NCBI GenBank assembly: GCA_001515945.1
Contig: LOER01000016.1
Coordinates: forward strand, 62,001 to 126,000
Source of the DNA: Desulfitibacter sp. BRH_c19
GTDB lineage: Bacteria > Bacillota > DSM-16504 > Desulfitibacterales > Desulfitibacteraceae
DNA length: 64,000 nt
Direction of reading: 5' to 3'
The position numbers and the translations under genes are program-made. The number at the start of each line of letters is the position of its first letter. Position 1 is the first letter of the stretch. This document shows positions 45,686 to 54,613 of the stretch, piece by piece. A model generated the notes under the pieces. That model saw only the letters and a program-made list of their open reading frames with translations. It was not told the DNA's origin and made no database searches.

Positions 45686-46234
45686 TTATTTATTTAGTTT
45701 TAAAACTTTCCACCCATTTACAAAATAGTCAACTCCAGACCATAATGTAAAGATAACCGCTATATAGATTGAAATCTCACCTATGTTAAATGGAATATTG
45801 AAAAGGTTGACAAATAAATCATTGAGTATAATGGCTACAATAGCTACTATCTGTGTTACTGTTTTAACCTTGCCCAATTTACTTGCAGAGATTATCACAC
45901 CATCACTTGCTGCAATGGATCTTAAACCCGTTACTGCAAACTCACGCCCAATAATTATTACCGCAATCCAAGCTGGCACAAGATTAATCTCTACCAAAGA
46001 GATTAAAGCTGCTGATACTAGAAGCTTGTCCGCAAGGGGATCCATTAATTTACCAAATTTTGTTACTTCTTTCCTCGCACGTGCTATATATCCGTCTAAT
46101 CCATCTGTACTGGCAGCCAGCACAAATATCGCAGCTGCGATGTATTCCCCAAATGGAATTCTAATTAGTATGAAAAACATAAAAATTGGAACTAAAAATA
46201 TCCTAGCCAAGGTGACTCTGTTGGCAAGATTCAT
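45686..46234 (-). CDS. pgsA: CDP-diacylglycerol-glycerol-3-phosphate 3-phosphatidyltransferase
   Basis: A 182-aa CDP-alcohol phosphatidyltransferase that makes phosphatidylglycerophosphate. The family signature DGLDGYIARARKEVTKFG, KLMDPLADKLL fits D-x2-D-G-x2-A-R-x8-G-x3-D-x3-D. Four or more membrane helices. Its 5' end overlaps the rimO 3' end by 32 bases, implying coupled translation. Confidence 0.95.
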   Translation of the reverse strand: MNLANRVTLARIFLVPIFMFFILIRIPFGEYIAAAIFVLAASTDGLDGYIARARKEVTKFGKLMDPLADKLLVSAALISLVEINLVPAWIAVIIIGREFAVTGLRSIAASDGVIISASKLGKVKTVTQIVAIVAIILNDLFVNLFNIPFNIGEISIYIAVIFTLWSGVDYFVNGWKVLKLNK

Positions 46235-47567
46235 CTGTAACCTCTCCTATCAAATCAATGTTGGTAGAACCAATAATATCTACAGGTATTATATTACCAA
46301 TCTTGTTTTGTTTAACTGTTTTTAAATTGATATATACTTGACCATCAATCTCTGGGCTTTGCAAATAACTTCTTCCTAAATACCAATCCTGCTCATTAGG
46401 TATTTTTTCTTCAATTAATACAGGTATTCTTCTACCAACATATTTTTCAATTTCTTCAATTGTTACTTTATCTTGTATTTCTTTTACTTTTGATACTCTT
46501 TCCAATTTTATTTCTTCTGGAACCTGATTAGGCATTATAGCAGCTGGAGTCCCTTCTTCTTGTGAATAGGTAAAGAAACCACTCCATGTAAACTTTAATT
46601 CTTTTAATCCATCACTAAGTATTTCAATGTCTCTCTTATTTTCCCCGGGAAAGCCAACAATAAATGTACTACGAAGTGCTATATCAGGCAAAATCTTTTT
46701 TGTTTTTGCAACCAAGTTATTGATATCCTCACTTAAAAATGTTCTTCCCATTCTTTTTAGAACATCATCACTTAAGTGTTGGAGTGGTATATCTAAGTAC
46801 TTACAAATTTTTTCTTCTTCAGCTATCGTATAGAGCAATTCATCACTTAAGTAATTTGGATAACAATATAGAAGTCTCAACCATTTTAGATCCTGAATTT
46901 TAGTTAAGTCTTTCAAAAGGCTAGGTAAATTATAATTAGAATTTATGTCTTTCCCATACTGCCCAATATCTTGAGCAATCAGAATAACTTCTTTAAATCC
47001 TTTATTTACTAAGTATTTTGTTTCTTTGATAATGTCCTCCGGTAATTTACTTCTATAGTTTCCTCTTACTAGTGGTATAACGCAATATGAACAATAGTTA
47101 TCGCATCCATCTGCTATTTTAAGATAACTAAAATACCCATCCTCCACTCTTTCTCTGTTAACGAACCCTTCACGTTTAAACTCCATAGCATCTTTAACTG
47201 CAAAAACTTTTTCCCCACCGAAAAGTTCCCTTATAATATCTGGCAACCTGTCTATCTGATCATTTCCTACGATTCCATCAACTTCTGGAATTTCTATGCT
47301 TATCTCTGTAGAATATCTTTGAGCTAGACAACCAAAAATAACTAATTTTTGAAAAACCTTTTTCTCTGATGCTACACTTAAAATTGTTTCAATTGATTGT
47401 TCCTTGGCATCTTTTATAAATCCACATGTATTTATAAGAATTACATCAGCTTTCTTAATGTTTTCTTGCCATTTAAAACCATCAGCTAAAAGCAATCCCT
47501 TTACTACTTCTGAATCTACAGTATTTTTTGCACACCCTAGTGTGATTAATGCTACTTTTAAAGACAT
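46203..47567 (-). CDS. rimO: Ribosomal protein S12 methylthiotransferase RimO
   Basis: A 454-aa radical SAM enzyme that methylthiolates the conserved Asp of ribosomal protein S12. MSLKVALITLGCAKNTVDSE at the N-terminus, LINTCGFIKDAKEQSI, FGCLAQRY, radical SAM motif DGCDNYCSYCVIPLVRG, C-terminal TRAM domain. Paralogue of MiaB in this window; RimO identity rests on CAKN-x-VDSE. It starts 12 bases after the RodZ-like gene. Confidence 0.94.
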   Translation of the reverse strand: MSLKVALITLGCAKNTVDSEVVKGLLLADGFKWQENIKKADVILINTCGFIKDAKEQSIETILSVASEKKVFQKLVIFGCLAQRYSTEISIEIPEVDGIVGNDQIDRLPDIIRELFGGEKVFAVKDAMEFKREGFVNRERVEDGYFSYLKIADGCDNYCSYCVIPLVRGNYRSKLPEDIIKETKYLVNKGFKEVILIAQDIGQYGKDINSNYNLPSLLKDLTKIQDLKWLRLLYCYPNYLSDELLYTIAEEEKICKYLDIPLQHLSDDVLKRMGRTFLSEDINNLVAKTKKILPDIALRSTFIVGFPGENKRDIEILSDGLKELKFTWSGFFTYSQEEGTPAAIMPNQVPEEIKLERVSKVKEIQDKVTIEEIEKYVGRRIPVLIEEKIPNEQDWYLGRSYLQSPEIDGQVYINLKTVKQNKIGNIIPVDIIGSTNIDLIGEVTDESCQQSHLG

Positions 47568-47579
47568 AACATTGCTCCT

Positions 47580-48323
47580 TTAGATATCATCTTCTATTGA
47601 AAAAGTTTTTCTAACAACTTCACCATCATTACCTATTGGTTCAATTAATTGTCCATTATACACTATATCAACGGCGCCTGCATCTCCAAACACCATATTT
47701 ATTCCATTTTCATCTTCAAAAATAAGGCTATCTTCCCCTTGTGTTATTATACGTGAAAATACAATTGTATTATTTATTGAAACTTCTAACCAACAGTCTC
47801 CTCTTTCAGGTATTACTTCAATATTTACACCAGCATATTCAGGTTCAGTATTAATATCCTCATTTGGTGTTTCATCTTCATTATTCTCATTTGGTTCACT
47901 TATTATTGTATCATTTGGGGGCGGTGGACTAGGAATTGTATTATTCCATATTTTATTAATTCCTATTAACACAATTACTGCTAAAACAAGTATTCCAAAC
48001 CTTACTAATTTACTATAATTAAAATTAACTTTTGGAGACTTTTTTTGTCTATAAGAAGTTTCTTCTACGTACTTGGAAACATTATCTGTATCAATCCATG
48101 ATTGATTAAACTCCTCTAAAATTTCTGTGGGGTCAAGATCTAGTAATTTGCAATAACTACGCAAAAAACCTATTATATATACTTTGCCTGGTAGAACTTT
48201 ATACTCATTATTTTCTATTGCTTCTATATAAAATCTCCTTATTTTTGTATATTCTTCTACTTGTTCTATTGATAGTCCTAGACTAATCCTTCGTTCCCTC
48301 AACTTCTCTCCTACGCCTGACAT
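47580..48323 (-). CDS. RodZ/YmfM-like membrane protein with XRE helix-turn-helix
   Basis: A 247-aa protein: N-terminal HTH_25-type helix-turn-helix (GEKLRERRISLGLSIEQVEEYTKIRRFYIEAIE...), one membrane segment (about 113-133, FGILVLAVIVLIGI), a Pro/Glu/Asn-rich linker and a beta-rich extracytoplasmic domain (IEVIPERGDCWLEVSIN...). This is the RodZ architecture; RodZ links MreB to the elongation machinery. ATG 48323 is used (GGGGGG 7 bases upstream). Neighbours pgsA/rimO/ftsK match the Firmicute ymfM locus. Confidence 0.87.
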   Translation of the reverse strand: MSGVGEKLRERRISLGLSIEQVEEYTKIRRFYIEAIENNEYKVLPGKVYIIGFLRSYCKLLDLDPTEILEEFNQSWIDTDNVSKYVEETSYRQKKSPKVNFNYSKLVRFGILVLAVIVLIGINKIWNNTIPSPPPPNDTIISEPNENNEDETPNEDINTEPEYAGVNIEVIPERGDCWLEVSINNTIVFSRIITQGEDSLIFEDENGINMVFGDAGAVDIVYNGQLIEPIGNDGEVVRKTFSIEDDI

Positions 48324-48434
48324 TAAAAGCACCCCCCTCTCATTATAGATACTAGGTCAAATCTAATCATAATTATGTCTAACAGTATAGACTTTCTTCA
48401 TTAGTATCGAATTTTCCTGCAGATTAATAAAGGA

Positions 48435-50684
48435 TTAAAAGTTTTTAAACATATCTTTGTACTCTTCCCAGCCAATTAAAAGCGCCCTCGGTTTACTTCC
48501 TTCATACCCACCTACTATACCTTTCTCTTCCATTAAGTCTATTAACCTAGCAGCCCTTGTATACCCTATTCGCAATCTCCTCTGTAACAAAGAGATAGAT
48601 GCTTGGTTACTCTCAAGTAATATTCTCGTTGCTTCAGGAAGCAATTCATCATCTATTTCTAGCTGCTTCTTGGGAGGATTTTTTTCTTCAAGTACATTTT
48701 CATATTTTGGAGCACCTTGTACCTTTAAAAATTTAACTATTTTTTCGACCTCTTTATCTGAAACATAAGCGCCTTGAACTCTGACAGGCTTAGGTTTTCC
48801 CATCGGGAAGTATAACATATCTCCCTGACCTAGTAGTTTTTCTGCACCACCTATGTCTAATATTGTTCTAGAATCAACTTGAGATGATACTGCAAAGGCA
48901 ATTCTAGATGGTATATTAGCTTTTATAAGACCAGTTATGACATCAACAGAAGGTCTTTGAGTCGCTACAACTAAGTGAATTCCTGCTGCTCTTGCCATTT
49001 GTGCTAATCGGCATATTGCATCTTCGACATCTGCTGGGGATACCATCATCAAGTCTGCTAATTCATCTATTAGTATTACTATATATGGAAGTGCAGGTTG
49101 TTGACCTTCAGGGTCTTCCTGTGCTTTCAAATTATTAAAACGTGTAATATCCTTTACTCCCGCAGCAGCAAACATCTCATATCGGTTTTCCATTTCATTA
49201 ACCATCCAACGTAAAGCTGTTGCAGCTTTTTTAGAGTCTGTTACTACAGGTGCAATTAGATGGGGAATACCATTAAAATTAGTAAGTTCCACCATTTTCG
49301 GGTCAATAATTAAGAGCTTCAGCTCTGTGGGTAGTGCTTTAAATAATAAACTACAAATTAATGAGTTCATACACACACTTTTACCGGACCCTGTAGCACC
49401 AGCAACCAATAGATGAGGCATAGCTGATAAATCTGCTACCACTACTTTCCCAGCTATGTCCATTCCAAGGCCAACAGCTATTTTTGATGAATTCTCTATA
49501 AATTGGGGACTTTCTAGAACTTCGCGAAAGCTAACAATTGCAACTTCCTTATTGGGGACTTCTATACCAACTGCAGCTTTCCCAGGTATAGGGGCTTCAA
49601 TTCTTACTTGAGATGCTTCCAAGTTTAATGCAATATCATCTGATAGATTTACTATCTTACTAACTTTAGTTCCAGTCTCAGGTTGTATTTCGAACCTTGT
49701 AATTGCAGGACCACAGCTCACCTGTGAAACTTTACATTTAACTCCAAAGCTTGCGAGGGTTTCTTCTAATTGTCTAACCTTTTCAGATATATCTTTATTC
49801 ATTCTAGGATTTTTTAGTTTAATATTTCTCTGAAGCAATGAAATTGGTGGTAAGGTAAATTCACTACTTGTATTATTATATAAACCAGGTACTCCAATAG
49901 GGCTTCCAATTTCTTCAATCTCCTTTGTTTCATTTTCTTCCGAAATAGACACTAACTTATCCTTTTCTTCATCCTCATAGTCGCTGTCTTCTTCTGAATC
50001 TTGATACATATGAACAACAGGAACAGCTTTTGATTTTACTTTTTTATTTTTCTTCTTTGTTGAAATTTTTGCTGTAGAAGTATTTTCTTCATCAAATAGG
50101 AATTGTGAAAGACCATTTCCCATTTTAGTAAAGCTATTTCTAAATACTGCAAATGTCGAAGCTAAAAGGCCAATAAGATGAGTATTGGTAAGAAGCATGA
50201 ATGATAGTAATAACGATGTTACTATAATTATATAACTACCAAAAACACCAAAAATTTTAATGAAAATGATAGAAAATGTTGCGCCAATTAATCCTCCACC
50301 TATTCCTTCCATAGATTCACCTAAAATAGTACTTATTGGAAGAGTACTGCTAGTAATATTTATATGTAATGCTACTGTAATTGTAATAAAGGCTAAAAGT
50401 ATTCCAAATCCTTGATTTGAAATACCTGATACTTTTTTATTTTTAAACAACATAATTGCATAAAGAATCATCAATAGTGGTACTAAATACTTGGCTTGTC
50501 CCACTAGACCTGTAAATATTCGCGCTATAAATAAACCAAAAAATCCTATAAAATAATTAGAAGTAAATGCCACTTCCATATCAACCACATATATGCTAAT
50601 CCCACTTAAGGCCGCAAATGCTAACCATAAAATAGCAGCTACTTCACTTCGAGATTCCTCTTTTATTTTCTGCCAAATTTGCAT
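48435..50684 (-). CDS. DNA translocase FtsK/SpoIIIE
   Basis: A 749-aa membrane motor that pumps DNA during division or sporulation. Four N-terminal membrane helices (1-165), acidic linker (200-265), alpha/beta motor with Walker A VAGATGSGKSVCMNSL, Walker B VILIDELADLMM, and a C-terminal gamma winged helix (SISLLQRRLRIGYTRAARLIDLM...) that reads KOPS/SRS-type polar sequences. Whether it acts as FtsK or SpoIIIE cannot be decided by sequence. The order ftsK, rodZ-like, rimO, pgsA agrees with Bacillus spoIIIE-ymfM-pgsA. Confidence 0.94.
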   Translation of the reverse strand: MQIWQKIKEESRSEVAAILWLAFAALSGISIYVVDMEVAFTSNYFIGFFGLFIARIFTGLVGQAKYLVPLLMILYAIMLFKNKKVSGISNQGFGILLAFITITVALHINITSSTLPISTILGESMEGIGGGLIGATFSIIFIKIFGVFGSYIIIVTSLLLSFMLLTNTHLIGLLASTFAVFRNSFTKMGNGLSQFLFDEENTSTAKISTKKKNKKVKSKAVPVVHMYQDSEEDSDYEDEEKDKLVSISEENETKEIEEIGSPIGVPGLYNNTSSEFTLPPISLLQRNIKLKNPRMNKDISEKVRQLEETLASFGVKCKVSQVSCGPAITRFEIQPETGTKVSKIVNLSDDIALNLEASQVRIEAPIPGKAAVGIEVPNKEVAIVSFREVLESPQFIENSSKIAVGLGMDIAGKVVVADLSAMPHLLVAGATGSGKSVCMNSLICSLLFKALPTELKLLIIDPKMVELTNFNGIPHLIAPVVTDSKKAATALRWMVNEMENRYEMFAAAGVKDITRFNNLKAQEDPEGQQPALPYIVILIDELADLMMVSPADVEDAICRLAQMARAAGIHLVVATQRPSVDVITGLIKANIPSRIAFAVSSQVDSRTILDIGGAEKLLGQGDMLYFPMGKPKPVRVQGAYVSDKEVEKIVKFLKVQGAPKYENVLEEKNPPKKQLEIDDELLPEATRILLESNQASISLLQRRLRIGYTRAARLIDLMEEKGIVGGYEGSKPRALLIGWEEYKDMFKNF

Positions 50685-50753
50685 AATCTCACCTCAAATG
50701 ATATTTCTACATAATTATTTCAAATCCTTTAGCGTTTATAATATTAGTACTAA

Positions 50754-50787
50754 TTAGGCCTCCTATATACTGATATAGGAGGCCTAA
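50754..50787. terminator. Strong hairpin between uppP and ftsK
   Basis: TTAGGCCTCCTATAT (50754-50768) pairs perfectly over 15 bp with ATATAGGAGGCCTAA (50773-50787), loop ACTG. A T-run is found on the + side; the - strand tail is weaker. Confidence 0.75.
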
Positions 50788-50841
50788 ATTTTTTCCACAA
50801 CAAAAGCATACTTTATCCATGGAAATATTAGTGGCCTTAGT

Positions 50842-51618
50842 TTATGAAGCAAAAGTATTTAGTAGGATAATTGTTGCTCCTACTATCCAGCAATAAACAG
50901 AAAAATATCTAAGCTTACCCTCTTGTAAAAATTTTAATAGTATTTTTATTGCAAAGTACCCTGAAACTGCTGCAGTAATGGTTCCAACTATATAAGGACC
51001 ATATACAGTTGTCGTCATGGGTTCTGATAGTAAATCCTTAGTTTTTAATAAGGTAGCCCCTAATATTACAGGTACAGCTAGTAGAAATGAATATCTTGCA
51101 GCAGTCTTTCTGTCTAACCCTAAAACCAAGGAAATCGCAATTGTTGTTCCTGATCTTGAAATGCCAGGAGTAATTGCAGCCCCTTGCGCAAGACCAATAA
51201 TAACTGCATCTCTATATTTCATCTGGCCAAGGCCCTTATAATTGTTTTTAAATGACTCAGCTATCCACAATAATGTTCCAGTTACTAATAAGGTAAAACC
51301 AACAACAAGAAGAGAACTAAACATCCTTTCAAAGGTATCTTCAAGTGCAAGTCCGATGATTGCTGTAGGTATTGACCCAGCAATTATTAGCAATGTTAAT
51401 TTTTGAAATGGATTACGAATTAAACTTATAATATCATCTTTAAAAACCACTAATATTGCAATTAATGTGCCGAAGTGTACTAACACTTCAAATGTTAAGC
51501 CCTCTGGTTCAACACCAAGAATAGAACTTAAGATTACCAAGTGGCCAGAACTACTTACAGGTAAAAACTCAGTTAACCCTTGAATTAAACCAAGAAGTAC
51601 AGCTTCTATATAAGTCAA
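50842..51618 (-). CDS. uppP: Undecaprenyl-diphosphatase
   Basis: A 258-aa multi-spanning BacA-type phosphatase recycling undecaprenyl phosphate for wall synthesis and conferring bacitracin tolerance. Signature GLIQGLTEFLPVSSSGHLVI with catalytic Glu/Ser, and AQGAAITPGISRSGTTIAISL with the active Arg. About eight membrane helices. Distinct from PAP2-type enzymes. Confidence 0.95.
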   Translation of the reverse strand: MTYIEAVLLGLIQGLTEFLPVSSSGHLVILSSILGVEPEGLTFEVLVHFGTLIAILVVFKDDIISLIRNPFQKLTLLIIAGSIPTAIIGLALEDTFERMFSSLLVVGFTLLVTGTLLWIAESFKNNYKGLGQMKYRDAVIIGLAQGAAITPGISRSGTTIAISLVLGLDRKTAARYSFLLAVPVILGATLLKTKDLLSEPMTTTVYGPYIVGTITAAVSGYFAIKILLKFLQEGKLRYFSVYCWIVGATIILLNTFAS

Positions 51619-51632
51619 TTATATTGCCCCCC

Positions 51633-53237
51633 TTATAATTCCCCCAGAACAACTTCTGCAATATTGTGTGAGTGATCGCTTACTCTTTCCAGGTTGCTAA
51701 TTATATCCAAAAATACAACACCAGATCCAGCATGACATTTCCCAGAATTTAGACGTCTAATATGACTTTTACGCAAAGTTTTTTCCATAATATCTACTTC
51801 ATTTTCCAATTCAACAACTCTATCTGCCAATGTAATGTTGTCGTCCTCTAACGCACTAATCGAAGTCGTATAGGCTTCTAATGATAAAATTTTCATTTTT
51901 TCTAATTCTTCCAAAGCAAATTCTGAAATTGGAAGCCTTTCATTAATCTTTATTCTAGCTAGCTGAGCAATATTCTCGGCGTGGTCTCCTACCCTCTCAA
52001 TATCATTAACTGCATGTAGTAAACCTGTATGTCTTTTTGAAGAGGTACTAGTCATACCTTTTTGTGACGTTTTTGACAGATATCTTGTAATCTCCTTTTC
52101 TAATTCATCAATAATATCTTCATTTCTCATTACTTCATCTAATATTTTATTATCTTCTTTAAAGAAGCCTTCCATTGCCATATTAACGTTATCTTTAGCA
52201 AGATTTGCCATTCTAATAATTTCTTTCGTTGCTAATGCTAAGGCTAAACCTGGTGTTTTTAACATTCTGTCGTCAAGATACACAGGCCCAGTTGGTTTGA
52301 TCTCCTCTGATCCAGGAACAATCCTAATAATTAGTCTTACAAAAACGCTGATTAACGGTAAGAAAAGTAAAGTATTAAAAATGTTAAAAGAGGTATGGGC
52401 GTTGGCTATTTGTCTTGCTACGTCATCAGGGGGAGAAACAAGTAAAACAAATTTCATGAAAACGGGCAGCAATATAAGTACAATAATAGTCCCTGCCACG
52501 TTAAAAATAATGTGAGCTGCTGCAGCTCTTTTAGCTGATAAATTCGCACCTATTGATGCGAGAAGGGCAGTAATACACGTTCCTATATTATCACCTAGAA
52601 GAATTGGAATAGCAGCTTCAATTGGTATTAATCCTTGAGCTGCTAACGCAATAAGAATAGCAATAGTTGCACTACTTGATTGAACTAAAGCAGTTGTTAC
52701 TATCCCAACAAATACTCCTAGAATAGGGTATTTACTTAACTGTTGGATAGCTGAAATAAATTGAGGATAGTCCTTTAAAGGTGACATAGCCTCTTGCATT
52801 AAACTTAAACCTAATAATAAAAGTCCAAACCCAAATATTACTTGTCCAATATATTTCATTCGTTTTTTCTTGCTTAAAAAATTCAGTAAAAAGCCTATGA
52901 AAATTATTGGGAAAATATAATGACTAAGCTTAAATGATATAAGTTGAGCTGTAATGGTTGTACCTATATTAGCTCCCATCAAAACACTAACAGACTGTTT
53001 TAATGTCATTAATCCAGCATTTACAAAGCTTATAACCATAACTGTGGTAGCACTACTACTTTGTATTGTGGAAGTAACAAATGCACCCATTAGAACTCCC
53101 ACTACAGGAACACCTGTCAACACTTCTAAAACTCTACGGACTTTATCTCCAGCAGTTTTTTGTAACCCATCTGCCATTGATTGCATAGCATAGATAAAAA
53201 TTGCTAACCCACCAGCAAACCCAAAAAATATTTCCAT
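51633..53237 (-). CDS. Na/Pi cotransporter family protein with PhoU-like domain
   Basis: A 534-aa protein: two inverted copies of the Na/Pi cotransporter domain (QSSSATTVMVISFVNAGLM and QSSSATIAILIALAAQGL, both with the QSSS motif) over about eight helices, then a cytosolic PhoU-like helical domain (from about 335; NDIERVGDHAENIAQLA, NLERVSDHSHNIAE). Likely imports phosphate with sodium. Fifteen bases separate it from uppP. Confidence 0.9.
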   Translation of the reverse strand: MEIFFGFAGGLAIFIYAMQSMADGLQKTAGDKVRRVLEVLTGVPVVGVLMGAFVTSTIQSSSATTVMVISFVNAGLMTLKQSVSVLMGANIGTTITAQLISFKLSHYIFPIIFIGFLLNFLSKKKRMKYIGQVIFGFGLLLLGLSLMQEAMSPLKDYPQFISAIQQLSKYPILGVFVGIVTTALVQSSSATIAILIALAAQGLIPIEAAIPILLGDNIGTCITALLASIGANLSAKRAAAAHIIFNVAGTIIVLILLPVFMKFVLLVSPPDDVARQIANAHTSFNIFNTLLFLPLISVFVRLIIRIVPGSEEIKPTGPVYLDDRMLKTPGLALALATKEIIRMANLAKDNVNMAMEGFFKEDNKILDEVMRNEDIIDELEKEITRYLSKTSQKGMTSTSSKRHTGLLHAVNDIERVGDHAENIAQLARIKINERLPISEFALEELEKMKILSLEAYTTSISALEDDNITLADRVVELENEVDIMEKTLRKSHIRRLNSGKCHAGSGVVFLDIISNLERVSDHSHNIAEVVLGEL

Positions 53238-53397
53238 GAGTAATTCTCTCCTAATAATGAAATTATCGTAAATGCCTCATAAATTATATCATAGGTCATG
53301 TAAGTTAACCATATATAAATCAGGGCAAAATCAAAGGTAAATATCTACAACTTTAATACTAACACAATTGATGGTTATACGCTCTGATTGTATAAAA

Positions 53398-53422
53398 AAA
53401 GGGAACTTGGATAGTTCCCTTT
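53398..53422 (-). terminator. Terminator after ylzJ
   Basis: AAAGGGAACT and AGTTCCCTTT form a 10-bp stem with a 5-nt loop; the - strand tail is TTTTATAC. Confidence 0.85.
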
Positions 53423-53457
53423 AAATCTGTTGAAATATCTCTTGTGTGAAATGCTAA

Positions 53458-53691
53458 TTAGTGTTTAAGAAACCCATTAACTATTTCATTTTTTAAAACT
53501 GTACCTGGCTGTAATTCAGAAATTAAAAAATCCTGTGGACATGAACTTATAATGCGAACTATTCTATATTGACCTTCCTCTAACATTTCCACCTGTAGTC
53601 TTTTTCCTTGATAATCTATCTCTCTAAGCTCTTTTATTTTATCTTGATCCTTTAGCACCTCTTCCACTAATAAAGGTGTATATAATACCAT
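53458..53691 (-). CDS. ylzJ: YlzJ-like protein
   Basis: A 77-aa protein (MVLYTPLLVEEVLK then QYRIVRIISSCPQDFL) matching the YlzJ family, always encoded next to tepA (ymfB) in spore-formers. The ATG follows the tepA stop directly. Its role is unknown. Confidence 0.85.
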   Translation of the reverse strand: MVLYTPLLVEEVLKDQDKIKELREIDYQGKRLQVEMLEEGQYRIVRIISSCPQDFLISELQPGTVLKNEIVNGFLKH

Positions 53692-54528
53692 TTAATGCCC
53701 CCCTTGGGGATTCATCATCCTTCGATTTTGTATCAACTCATCTAATTTCCTTACCGCTTGTCCTATCCCTCCAACTTCATTAATTAAACCTTCATTTACA
53801 GCATCTTTACCAACTAAAATTGTTCCTATATCTCTTGCAAGTTCCCCAGTTCTAAACATTAACTCTCTAAACCGTTTAGCTCCAATTGTTGAATGTTCAC
53901 ACACAAAACTAACTACTCTTTCCTGCATTTTATCCAGATATTCATATGTTTGTGGTACTCCAATCACAAGACCTGTTAACCTTATGGGGTGAATGGTCAT
54001 AGTTGCTGACCCTGCAATAAAGCTATGGTCGCTTGCTACCGCAATGGGTACCCCAATACTATGTCCTCCTCCTAATACTAAAGATACTGTTGGCTTTGAC
54101 ATGCTGATTAGCATTTCAGCTATTGCCAACCCTGCTTCTACATCTCCTCCTACAGTATTTAAAACTATTAAGACTCCTTCAATATTTGGATTTTGCTCCA
54201 AGGCAACCAATTGAGGAATTATATGTTCATACTTTGTAGTCTTATTTTGTGGAGGCATTACCATATGTCCTTCAATCTGTCCTACTATGGTAATACAATG
54301 GACATTAGTTGGTGCATCGGGTATATTAATTTCTCCAAATTCTTTAATATTATTACTTCTATTACCTTTTACCTTTTTCTTTTCTTTTCTTGGATTTGTG
54401 TTAGGTAAATTTGGGTTTACATTAGGATTAAAGTTTGGATTAGGATTAGTATTTGGATTAGTATTTGGATTAGTATTTGGATTAGTATTTGGATTAGTCA
54501 TAAAGCTATCCATAAAATTCTCGTTCAT
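53692..54528 (-). CDS. tepA: ClpP-like translocation-enhancing protein TepA
   Basis: A 278-aa ClpP-fold protease-like protein (YmfB/TepA) linked to sporulation and SASP processing or secretion. Core: [16 protein letters not shown], active Ser in [14 protein letters not shown], and HPIRLTGLV replacing the usual His region. The N-terminus has an Asn-Pro-rich stretch built from a 12-bp tandem repeat, absent from typical TepA. AGGGGG lies before the ATG. Adjacent ylzJ and nearby rnj/dap operon are the usual context. Confidence 0.9.
   Translation of the reverse strand: MNENFMDSFMTNPNTNPNTNPNTNPNTNPNPNFNPNVNPNLPNTNPRKEKKKVKGNRSNNIKEFGEINIPDAPTNVHCITIVGQIEGHMVMPPQNKTTKYEHIIPQLVALEQNPNIEGVLIVLNTVGGDVEAGLAIAEMLISMSKPTVSLVLGGGHSIGVPIAVASDHSFIAGSATMTIHPIRLTGLVIGVPQTYEYLDKMQERVVSFVCEHSTIGAKRFRELMFRTGELARDIGTILVGKDAVNEGLINEVGGIGQAVRKLDELIQNRRMMNPQGGH
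54443..54490. repeat. Four perfect 12-bp tandem repeats in the tepA N-terminus
   Basis: GGATTAGTATTT occurs four times in a row (54443-54490) and once more with a changed end; on the coding strand it makes NPNT units. The unit is a multiple of three, so slippage would alter length without frameshift. Confidence 0.9.
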
Positions 54529-54583
54529 ATTTTACCCCCTACCATTTTTTAAGTTTATTTATAGTATACTTTTATAAAAAGAA

Positions 54584-54613
54584 AAAAATACATGGCCTGA
54601 GCCATGTATTTTT
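54584..54613 (-). terminator. Terminator after the RNase J gene
   Basis: AAAAATACATGGC (54584-54596) pairs perfectly over 13 bp with GCCATGTATTTTT (54601-54613); loop CTGA. On the - strand it ends in TTTTTTTC and overlaps the rnj stop codon. Confidence 0.9.

Noticed and set aside
45783-46325. 180-aa + strand frame opposite pgsA
   Set aside because: Shadow of a conserved gene; composition is that of complement sequence.
54443-54490. CRISPR-like repeat
   Set aside because: Units are 12 bp with no spacers and lie inside the tepA frame.
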